DNA of 5,136 nucleotides from DATCZS01 sp036525795 (lineage in GTDB: Bacteria > Actinomycetota > Acidimicrobiia > Spongiisociales > ZC4RG35), in the NCBI GenBank assembly GCA_036525795.1, contig DATCZS010000142.1, positions 1 through 5,136 of the forward strand, in the 5' to 3' direction. The notes under the pieces were generated by a model that was not told the origin of the DNA, did not search any database, and saw nothing but the letters and a program-made list of their open reading frames with translations. Within the stretch, counting starts at the first letter, position 1. Each line of letters starts with the position of its first letter. The translations under genes were made by a program, and so were the position numbers. This document shows, piece after piece, positions 1-5,074 of this stretch.

Positions 1-55
1 GGCGGGGAGGGGGGCTCTTGGGCCCCGAGGGGGGAGGAGACCGGGGGCGGGGCTC
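1..55. other. G-rich noncoding tail downstream of the leftward operon
   Basis: These bases lie just past the TAG stop of the leftward isomerase-like gene. The plus strand holds six runs of three or more G (about 4-7, 9-14, 20-22, 29-34, 43-47 and 49-52), so it could fold as a G-quadruplex. A short inverted repeat (ggggc at 11-15 and gcccc at 22-26) could give a small hairpin in the leftward transcript, but no T-tract follows, so I do not call a terminator. I see no convincing gene here; the window edge cuts the context. Confidence 0.4.
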
Positions 56-682
56 CTACAGCACCCGCAGGGCGTGCGCCGCATCCCGCTCGCGCCGGGT
101 GAGGGCGGTGAGGACGGCCCGGCCTCCGTGGCGGCGGAGGGCGGTCTCCACCATCACGTCGATGGCGACGGCGATCGCCTCCTCCCCCAGGTCGGGGAGG
201 TCCCCCTCGAGAGACGAGCGGAGGTCGTCGTGGTGGACGGCGATCTCCACCAGGCGGGTCTTCAGGTAGTCGTCGAGCGTCAGCACCGACCCGAACGCCT
301 CGACCAGCCGGTCCTCGGGCTCGGCCGGCAGCCTCGACCGGAGCCGGTCGAGACAGCGTCGCGTCGTGTCGGCCGTCGCCTCCGGGCCCTGGGCCGAGGC
401 CTGCTCCGCTCGTTGGCGCACCGCGGTGTTGCGAGCCGAGTCGAGGTCGGCGGGCTCGTCGATCCGCAGGTAGTAGGCGGGTGCGTCGATGCGGCTGATG
501 TCCGGGACCGGGCCGTCGAGGTACTGCTCCACCTGGAGAATGGAACGGGAGAGATGCCCTGCCAGGGCACCCACCGACATTCGCGCCAGCGCACTCGGCT
601 CGTTCCAGCCGGTCGCTACCGCCGGGTGCTCGAGCAGGTCGATCACCGCCGATCCGGCCCGCAGGAAGGTGTCCCGGGTCAT
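56..682 (-). CDS. MDMPI/DinB-fold maleylpyruvate isomerase-like protein
   Basis: The product is 208 aa and belongs to the mycothiol-dependent maleylpyruvate isomerase N-terminal domain family (DinB-like four-helix bundle). Members isomerise maleylpyruvate, the ring-cleavage product of gentisate, or do other thiol-dependent chemistry in the cytoplasm. Seen: the helix-2 motif GALAGHLSR with His43, and TRLVEIAVHHDDL with Glu146 and His150. From memory these match the His/Glu/His metal site of the Corynebacterium enzyme (Glu and second His four residues apart there too), so the metal site looks intact. The end RRERDAAHALRVL is typical of the family. I chose the ATG at 682 because GAGGAG lies 6 nt upstream; the ATG at 688 would abut that site directly. 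It is the last gene of the leftward operon, 10 nt after the LigA-like gene, suggesting it acts on the product of the upstream enzymes. Exact substrate unknown; many family members are uncharacterised. Confidence 0.85.
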   Translation of the reverse strand: MTRDTFLRAGSAVIDLLEHPAVATGWNEPSALARMSVGALAGHLSRSILQVEQYLDGPVPDISRIDAPAYYLRIDEPADLDSARNTAVRQRAEQASAQGPEATADTTRRCLDRLRSRLPAEPEDRLVEAFGSVLTLDDYLKTRLVEIAVHHDDLRSSLEGDLPDLGEEAIAVAIDVMVETALRRHGGRAVLTALTRRERDAAHALRVL

Positions 683-688
683 GCGCAT

Positions 689-694
689 CTCCTC
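689..694 (-). promoter_or_regulatory. RBS for the isomerase-like gene (decides start)
   Basis: GAGGAG reads leftward from 694 to 689 and overlaps the TGA stop of the LigA-like gene. It is 6 nt from the ATG at 682 but 0 nt from the ATG at 688, so it favours the downstream start. The stop/RBS overlap suggests translational coupling. Confidence 0.7.
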
Positions 695-1034
695 AGGTGG
701 CGAAGTCCGGATGCCCGTGCGGCGATACCGCCTCGATGTACCGGGCGCTCAACGTGTGGACGTCCAGGTCGTCGGACACCAGCACCGCCCGGACCACGTG
801 CCACAGCAGGAAGGGGTGGGCTCCCATCCCGTACAGCGTCCCGTAGTCGAGCGCCTCGAATGCGGCGCGCTCCTCATCGGTGAGCGTGCCTCCATCGGGA
901 TACGGGGGCTGCGGGTCGGCGGCGGCGGCCTCCCAGCGGGCGACGAACCCGGCCGGGTCGATCCGGTATGCCGCCACCGCCTCGTCGGTGCGGTCGATCT
1001 CGATCAGGAGCTTGTTGATCATGTAGCGGCTCAC
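693..1034 (-). CDS. LigA-like small subunit of a LigAB-type extradiol dioxygenase
   Basis: The product is 113 aa and resembles the LigA (alpha) subunit of class III extradiol dioxygenases, which caps the active site of the catalytic LigB-type subunit. Seen: an N-terminal helix SRYMINKLLIEIDR (2-15), a short segment RIDPAGFVARWE (24-35), then the conserved helical block LTDEERAAFEALDYGTLYGM followed by GAHPFLLWHV (51-80). The last two are the signature of LigA-domain proteins. The start is a GTG whose first bases overlap the TGA of the LigB-like gene (GTGA, 4-nt overlap), with GGGAG 5 nt upstream; an internal ATG at 1022 would cut off the first four residues. Gene order is B then A, the reverse of the classical ligA-ligB order. 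The subunit is inferred to pair with the product of 1031-1873. Substrate unknown. Confidence 0.82.
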   Translation of the reverse strand: MSRYMINKLLIEIDRTDEAVAAYRIDPAGFVARWEAAAADPQPPYPDGGTLTDEERAAFEALDYGTLYGMGAHPFLLWHVVRAVLVSDDLDVHTLSARYIEAVSPHGHPDFAT

Positions 1035-1873
1035 GGCGTCTCCCAGACGAAGAACGGCTCTGCTCCGAACCGGCACATGACCCCGTCCGCCGAGGTGGCC
1101 GGCACCCCGCCTGCCGCCGTCTGACAGGTGAGAAAGTTCAGATACTGGAACGACAGGTTCCCCGCCGACAGCATCCGGTCGAAACTGCACCCTGCCACCG
1201 CCGCATCGACGTCGCCGTCCCTGATCCATGTCACCGCCGCCCGGTCGAACTCCGGCCCGGGAGACCCGCCCGAGAACTGGCGGGGCCCGCCCAGTTCGAA
1301 TGCCAGGTGACCGCTGCCGACGACCGCCACCCGGCGGTCGTCGCTCCAGCCGGTGATGGCATCCCGCAGGTAGCTGCCGAGCTGGGCGAACCGGCGGGCC
1401 GCGGGAAGGGGCGGGGCGTTGCAGTTGGTGTTGACCGGGACCACCGGGATGTCGAGCTCGGGCCGCAAGTAGAGCAAGGGGATGATGTAGGCGTGATCCA
1501 GCCAGGGCTCGTCTGAGAACGAGAAGTCGAACCGGTCCGGCAGCTGGCGCCCTCCGAGCAGCATCGACGCCAGCTCGACGTCACCGGGAACGTCGACCCT
1601 CGGCATACCGAAGTGGCGCTCCTCGTTGGGGTGGGTGCCGCGCATGATGGGCGCCTTGCCGATGAGGAACGCCGGCATGTTGGACGTGCCGAGCTGGCGG
1701 AAATGGTCCGAGGCGACCATCACGATGACGTCTGGGCGGGCGGCATCGAGCAGTGCCCGCAGCCGCTGGTACTCGGATCGGATGGGGGCGAGGTCGTCCG
1801 GTACCGGTTCCTGCATCGTCCGCCACAGGAGAGGGGTGTGGGGGACCCCGAGCGTGAGGACGATCTCAGCCAC
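1031..1873 (-). CDS. LigB-like class III extradiol dioxygenase-fold protein with altered active site
   Basis: The product is 280 aa, the usual LigB-family length. Known members (protocatechuate 4,5-dioxygenase beta, gallate dioxygenase) cleave catecholic rings with non-haem Fe(II). Seen: GVPHTPLLW with His12, VASDHFR with His57, WLDHAYIIPLL with His127, PVNTNCNAPPLPAARRF (146-162), and VVGSGHLAFELGGPR (184-198). By hand alignment to Sphingobium LigB recalled from memory, His12, His57 and His127 match His12, His61 and His127. However, Phe192 falls at the catalytic His195, with a His at 189 instead, and Gln243 (in LSFQYLNFL) falls at the iron ligand Glu242. It may be a variant dioxygenase subfamily, a related lyase/decarboxylase, or non-catalytic. 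The GTG start at 1873 puts the family motif at the expected distance and has GGAG 7 nt upstream; it overlaps the TctC-like gene by 8 nt. An in-frame ATG at 1924 lies well inside the upstream gene and is unlikely. Confidence 0.85.
   Translation of the reverse strand: MAEIVLTLGVPHTPLLWRTMQEPVPDDLAPIRSEYQRLRALLDAARPDVIVMVASDHFRQLGTSNMPAFLIGKAPIMRGTHPNEERHFGMPRVDVPGDVELASMLLGGRQLPDRFDFSFSDEPWLDHAYIIPLLYLRPELDIPVVPVNTNCNAPPLPAARRFAQLGSYLRDAITGWSDDRRVAVVGSGHLAFELGGPRQFSGGSPGPEFDRAAVTWIRDGDVDAAVAGCSFDRMLSAGNLSFQYLNFLTCQTAAGGVPATSADGVMCRFGAEPFFVWETP
1040..1044 (-). promoter_or_regulatory. RBS for the LigA-like gene (decides GTG start)
   Basis: GGGAG reads leftward from 1044 to 1040, 5 nt before the GTG at 1034, inside the 3' end of the LigB-like gene. 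It supports the GTG start rather than the internal ATG at 1022. Confidence 0.65.
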
Positions 1874-2777
1874 CGGTGAGCTCCATCCGGCCGAGCGCCA
1901 ACCGCAACCGGCGATCCTCGTCACGGACGAATCGGGTGGCGTCTTCGGATGACAGGTAGCTGTCCGACCAGAGGTGCTCGGCCATCGCCGATCTCCAGGC
2001 CCCGTCCGAGGCGGCAGCCGCGAGGCTGGCGTCCCAGAACTCGATCGCCACCTCCGTCAGGTCCGGCGGTGCCACCACCCCCCGCCACGTCCCCATCTCG
2101 CAGGGGACCCCCATCTCGGTCCAGGTGGGAACCGACATGAGCGGGCCTTCGAGCCGCCTCGGTGCAGACACCGCCAGGGCCCGCACCGCGCCCGCCTCGA
2201 CTTCTCCCAGCGCGCTGGCCGCCGACACCGCCGCCACCGATGCCCGGCCCGAGACGACCTCGTTCACCGCGGTGCGGGCGGACCCGAAGGCGCGCACAGT
2301 CCCGCCGGTCGGATCGCCGCCGGTGTGCCGGGCCACCGTCGACAGCGCCACGTGGTTGACGTTGCCCAGGGCGGTGGCGATGGCTGCCACGGATGTTCCG
2401 GCGGCGAGGTCGGCGAGCAGATCGTCCGGTGTGGCCAGAGTGGCGGACACGAAGAGGATGTACTCGGTGCAGAGCAGGGCCAGGTGGGTGAACGAGGAGA
2501 TGTCGGGCTCATCGGGGTCGTGGATGGCGTTGGTGATGAGGGTGGGCGAGCTGATCGACAGGAGATCGGCCCGTCGCGGCTCGGCGGCGACCGAGGACCA
2601 TGCCGCTCCACCACCCCGACCGGGAAGGTTCGACACCTCGATCGGGATGCGGCTCGACGCCGTGATCGCCCGTGCCAGCGCCCTGGCCGCACGATCCTGG
2701 CCTCCTCCGGCGGGAGTGCCGGCGATCAGCCGCACCGGCTCGGCGGGCTGCCATCGATCGCGGGTGCGGGAGCTCAC
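1866..2777 (-). CDS. TctC/Bug-family solute-binding-like protein without a signal peptide
   Basis: The product is 303 aa, about the size of a mature TctC protein, the substrate receptor of tripartite tricarboxylate transporters. Seen: the first strand and ligand loop PVRLIAGTPAGGGQD (14-28), LPGRGGGAAW (51-60, matching the usual GAGG loop), a block SPTLITNAI (77-85), GRASVAAVSAASALGEVEAGAVRALAVSAPRR (residues 177-208, split here by role: a pseudo-ligand strand, then the typical RALAVS strand), and SVPTWTEMGVP (215-225, the usual DVPT-E-G motif). Odd: only 13 residues precede the first strand and none form a hydrophobic signal or lipobox, although characterised members are exported. No TctA or TctB gene is in view. 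The GTG at 2777 is the only plausible start in frame before the first strand; further upstream there is no ATG, GTG or TTG until the frame runs into the divergent gene. It is the first gene of the leftward operon and has no Shine-Dalgarno, so a leaderless mRNA is possible. It may act as a cytoplasmic binding protein or as a diverged enzyme or sensor. Confidence 0.82.
   Translation of the reverse strand: MSSRTRDRWQPAEPVRLIAGTPAGGGQDRAARALARAITASSRIPIEVSNLPGRGGGAAWSSVAAEPRRADLLSISSPTLITNAIHDPDEPDISSFTHLALLCTEYILFVSATLATPDDLLADLAAGTSVAAIATALGNVNHVALSTVARHTGGDPTGGTVRAFGSARTAVNEVVSGRASVAAVSAASALGEVEAGAVRALAVSAPRRLEGPLMSVPTWTEMGVPCEMGTWRGVVAPPDLTEVAIEFWDASLAAAASDGAWRSAMAEHLWSDSYLSSEDATRFVRDEDRRLRLALGRMELTGG
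1881..1884 (-). promoter_or_regulatory. RBS for the LigB-like gene (decides GTG start)
   Basis: GGAG reads leftward from 1884 to 1881, 7 nt before the GTG at 1873 and inside the last codons of the TctC-like gene. It supports that GTG as the start. Confidence 0.6.
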
Positions 2778-2784
2778 CGGAGCG

Positions 2785-2790
2785 ACGCTA
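2785..2790 (-). promoter_or_regulatory. Candidate leaderless -10 box for the TctC-like gene
   Basis: TAGCGT reads leftward from 2790 to 2785 and ends 7 nt before the GTG at 2777. It fits the TAnnnT actinobacterial -10 pattern at the distance expected if transcription starts at the start codon. The absence of a Shine-Dalgarno for this gene agrees. There is no clear -35, and six-base matches arise by chance. Confidence 0.35.
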
Positions 2791-2818
2791 CCAAGGGCGG
2801 TGTGGCGGCGGCCGGCCG

Positions 2819-2832
2819 GATACGATCGAATC
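2819..2832. promoter_or_regulatory. Imperfect palindrome, candidate operator
   Basis: GATACGATCGAATC is a 14-bp inverted repeat with one mismatched pair around a perfect CGATCG core. It overlaps the candidate rightward -10 box and sits between the divergent genes, where a dimeric repressor could act. No regulator family can be assigned. Confidence 0.3.
2821..2826 (+). promoter_or_regulatory. Candidate -10 box for the rightward genes
   Basis: TACGAT fits the actinobacterial TAnnnT pattern. It lies 29 nt before the ATG at 2856, leaving a short leader of about 20 nt that includes the ribosome binding site. No good -35 hexamer lies 16-18 bp upstream. Confidence 0.35.
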
Positions 2833-2842
2833 TCCCTCGACC

Positions 2843-2847
2843 AGGAG
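2843..2847 (+). promoter_or_regulatory. RBS for the mandelate racemase-like gene
   Basis: AGGAG lies 8 nt before the ATG at 2856. The same reading frame stays open far upstream, through the antisense of the TctC-like gene, so this site is what fixes the true start. Confidence 0.75.
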
Positions 2848-2855
2848 CGTCGTCG

Positions 2856-3941
2856 ATGCCCGAACTGACCATCCGATCCGTCGAGGCCCGTCCGATCCCG
2901 ATCCCGCTGACTCGACCCGTGTCGTCGGCGCTCGGCACCTACACCGAGATCGACTGTGTGGTGGTGGACGTCCACACCGACGGCGGTCCGAGCGGAGTCG
3001 GCTTCACGATGGGTCTGGGTGGCGCCTGGAGCCGGGCGGTGGCCGCCTACCTCACCGATGAGCTGGCGCCGCTCGCCGTCGGGTGCGACGCCCTCGCTCC
3101 CGAGGCGACCTGGAAGCGGCTGTGGGGTCCCAACAAGGCTCGAATGCGGGCGGGGCTCGGCGTCTGGGCGCTGTCCGCGGTCGACATCGCCATCTGGGAC
3201 ATCGTCGGGAAGGCGGCCGGACTCGGTGTCCATCGGATCCTGGGCGGGTTCCGTTCCGACGTCCCGGTCTATGGCAGCGGGGGCTGGCACGACCTGTCCG
3301 ATGACGAGCTGGTGGCCGAGTGCGAAGCCTTCGCCGCCCAGGGGATCACTGCGTACAAGTACAAGATCGGGTCGGCCCGCGACCTGGAACGGACCAGGCT
3401 CCTGCGGTCGGCGATGGGCGACGACTTCACCCTGCTGGCAGACGCCAACCAGGCATACGGCGTGCGGGAGGCCGTCGAGACCTCGCGCATGCTGGCCGAC
3501 TTCGGTGTCGCCTGGATAGAGGAGCCGGTGCAGGCCGACTCGACCGACGACCTGGCCGAGGTGGCGGCGTCTGCCGCCGTTCCCACGGCTGCAGGCGAGA
3601 ACGTGTATTTCGCCTGGGGATTCCGCGAGCTGTGCGACCGCCGGGCTGCCGCCTATCTCCAGCCGGACGTGGCCCGCTGCGGCGGCATCACCGAGTTCCG
3701 CAAGGTCGCCGCCCTGGCCGATGCCTACCAGCTCGACCTCTCGAGCCACCTGTGGCACGAGCTGTCGATCTCGCTGGTGGGTGCGGCCCGGCAGGGATGG
3801 GCATGCGAGTACACCGAGCTGATACCGCCCGGTGTGTTCACCCGCGATTTCGCCGTGGTCGACGGACGCATCTCGGTTCCAGACGTTCCGGGTCACGGCG
3901 TCGAGTTCGACCCGGCGGTGCTCGCCCGCCAGTCGGGGTGA
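2856..3941 (+). CDS. Mandelate racemase-subgroup enolase-superfamily enzyme
   Basis: The product is 361 aa, normal for the family. These cytoplasmic Mg-dependent enzymes abstract the proton alpha to a carboxylate and catalyse racemisation or dehydration of hydroxy acids. Seen: an N-terminal capping domain (about 1-125), then the barrel with AYKYK (Lys168, Lys170), LLADANQAY (metal ligand Asp196), WIEEP (Glu222), GEN (Glu248), PDVARCGG (Asp271), SSHLWHE (His298) and CEYTEL (Glu318). From memory, Pseudomonas putida mandelate racemase has Asp195, Glu221, Glu247, Asp270, His297 and Glu317, so every position from the first metal ligand onward is offset by exactly one. Both acid/base groups (Lys170 and the His298-Asp271 pair) are present, so either racemisation or dehydration is possible. 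The start is fixed by AGGAG 8 nt upstream and the typical N-terminal strand. First rightward gene, 38 nt before a second superfamily member. Substrate unknown. Confidence 0.93.
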   Translation: MPELTIRSVEARPIPIPLTRPVSSALGTYTEIDCVVVDVHTDGGPSGVGFTMGLGGAWSRAVAAYLTDELAPLAVGCDALAPEATWKRLWGPNKARMRAGLGVWALSAVDIAIWDIVGKAAGLGVHRILGGFRSDVPVYGSGGWHDLSDDELVAECEAFAAQGITAYKYKIGSARDLERTRLLRSAMGDDFTLLADANQAYGVREAVETSRMLADFGVAWIEEPVQADSTDDLAEVAASAAVPTAAGENVYFAWGFRELCDRRAAAYLQPDVARCGGITEFRKVAALADAYQLDLSSHLWHELSISLVGAARQGWACEYTELIPPGVFTRDFAVVDGRISVPDVPGHGVEFDPAVLARQSG

Positions 3942-3967
3942 ACGCCGCCGGGGCGGGCCGAGACCGG

Positions 3968-3973
3968 TACATT
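3968..3973 (+). promoter_or_regulatory. Candidate leaderless -10 box for the cycloisomerase-like gene
   Basis: TACATT lies in the 38-nt gap and ends 6 nt before the ATG at 3980. That gene has no clear Shine-Dalgarno, so an internal leaderless promoter is possible. No -35 is evident, so chance occurrence is not excluded. Confidence 0.35.
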
Positions 3974-3979
3974 CCGCTG

Positions 3980-5074
3980 ATGCGCATCGCGTCGATCGAG
4001 TCGTTTCCCGTCGTCCTGCCGCTCACCACGCCGGTGAAGATGTCCCATGTCACCATCGATGTCTCCCACAACGTGCTGGTGAAGGTCACCACCGATGACG
4101 GGATCGTGGGATGGGGCGAGGGGGTGCCGGCGATGGATGTCACCGGGGAGAACCAGGGTCGCATCCTGGCCTCGATCGAAGACCTCGGATCGCGGATCGT
4201 GGGGCGCGATCCGCTCGGCCACGGCGACCTGTGGGCCGAACTGCGACGCACCGTCTACGGCAACACCACCGGCATCGGAGCGCTCGACATCGCCCTCCAC
4301 GACATTGCGGGGAAGGTCCGCGGGGTGCCGGTCGCCGAACTCATCGGCGGGCCGAGGCGCTCGACGGTTCCGGCGCTGACCCTGGTGGGAAGCGGTGACC
4401 CGGCCGCCGACCTCGAGGCCTTCGAAGAGCGGTACCGGGCCGGCTACCGCTGGTTCAAGCTCAAGCTGGGGATCGGCGATCTCGGCGAAGAGGCCAGGAC
4501 GTTGGTGGCGATGGCCGCCGCCCACGACGATGCCGTGGTGTGTGGCGACACCAACGGCGGCTGGACCGAGGAAGAGTCGGCCCGGTTCCTGGTCGCAGTC
4601 GAGGGCTCCCCGGTTCGGTTCGTGGAGCAGCCCACGATGAGCACCGACGCCCTGATCAGACTCGCCGAAGGTTCGTCGGTTGCGATCTGTGCGGACGAGT
4701 CTGCACGTTCGCTCGACGACGTGGCGGCCCTCGGGAAGACCGCGGTGGCAGGCGTGAGCCTCAAGCTCATCAAGCACGCCGGGATCACCGGGGTGATGCG
4801 GGGGGCGGCCGTCTGCGACCGCTTCGGGCTTCAGATCAACCTGGCAGGCAAGATCGCCGAATCGGCGATCAGCGCTGCCGCCAACATCCACGCCGCCGCC
4901 GCCATGAGCGACACCGGATTCGGCTGCAGCCCCGCCAACCAGACCCTCGTCGCCGATGTCTGCACGGACCCGCCCAAGGTCGTCGACGGCGCCTACACGG
5001 TTCCCACCGGGCCCGGACTCGGTGTCGAGGTCGACGCTCGGATTCTGTGGTTACAAGCATCAGTTTGTCGATAG
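3980..5074 (+). CDS. Muconate cycloisomerase-subgroup enolase-superfamily enzyme
   Basis: The product is 364 aa. The subgroup includes muconate cycloisomerases, o-succinylbenzoate synthases, dipeptide epimerases and some amino-acid racemases or dehydratases. Seen: the N-terminal domain start MRIASIESFPVVLPL and the strand GIVGWGEG (41-48), then the barrel with FKLKLG (Lys160, Lys162), GDTNGGW (metal ligand Asp190, Asn192), VEQP (Glu216), ADES (Asp239) and SLKLIKHAGI (Lys262, Lys265). Lys162 and Lys262 are the expected catalytic pair on opposite barrel faces. The DxD substrate motif of dipeptide epimerases is not seen near the eighth strand (GFGCSPANQTLVADV, 313-327). The start ATG matches the family N-terminus. 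GPGLGVEVDARI (344-355) is a normal family end, but the last nine residues (LWLQASVCR) come from AT-richer DNA past an apparent junction and may not be native. Specific reaction unknown. Confidence 0.9.
   Translation: MRIASIESFPVVLPLTTPVKMSHVTIDVSHNVLVKVTTDDGIVGWGEGVPAMDVTGENQGRILASIEDLGSRIVGRDPLGHGDLWAELRRTVYGNTTGIGALDIALHDIAGKVRGVPVAELIGGPRRSTVPALTLVGSGDPAADLEAFEERYRAGYRWFKLKLGIGDLGEEARTLVAMAAAHDDAVVCGDTNGGWTEEESARFLVAVEGSPVRFVEQPTMSTDALIRLAEGSSVAICADESARSLDDVAALGKTAVAGVSLKLIKHAGITGVMRGAAVCDRFGLQINLAGKIAESAISAAANIHAAAAMSDTGFGCSPANQTLVADVCTDPPKVVDGAYTVPTGPGLGVEVDARILWLQASVCR

Larger units (their letters stand above)
2778..2855. promoter_or_regulatory. Divergent intergenic promoter/operator region
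   Basis: This 78-bp spacer separates the leftward operon from the rightward enolase-superfamily genes and must hold both promoters unless transcription enters from outside. It contains two TAnnnT boxes in opposite directions, a CCGGCCGG palindrome (2812-2819) and an imperfect 14-bp palindrome (2819-2832). No regulator gene is in the window. No recognisable -35 hexamer was found on either strand. Confidence 0.6.

Noticed and set aside
11..26. Rho-independent terminator for the leftward operon
   Set aside because: The stem is only about five pairs and no T-tract follows in the leftward direction.
74..883. A 269-codon plus-strand frame antisense to the isomerase-like and LigA-like genes
   Set aside because: The translation is Arg/Gly/Pro-rich without domain features, and the opposite strand has recognisable families with intact metal-site motifs.
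1974..2855. Upstream in-frame extension of the mandelate racemase-like gene
   Set aside because: The frame is open but antisense to the TctC-like gene, with no family similarity. The ATG at 2856 has a good ribosome binding site and the right N-terminus.
2778..2855. A frameshifted or missed signal peptide for the TctC-like protein
   Set aside because: I read the other leftward frames of the spacer and found no ATG or GTG start followed by a hydrophobic stretch.
1866..3896. A 676-codon leftward open frame starting within the antisense of the mandelate racemase-like gene
   Set aside because: Only its last ~303 codons read as a TctC-family protein. The rest is antisense to a clear enolase-superfamily gene and is low-complexity Gly/Arg/Asp-rich, as expected from high-GC shadows.
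3320..3979. Extending the cycloisomerase-like gene upstream to an in-frame ATG at 3320
   Set aside because: This would overlap the mandelate racemase-like gene by over 600 bases with Arg-rich shadow translation. The family N-terminus begins exactly at the ATG at 3980.
3893..4891. A 332-codon leftward frame antisense to the cycloisomerase-like gene
   Set aside because: It is composition-driven antisense of a gene whose catalytic motifs are complete on the plus strand.
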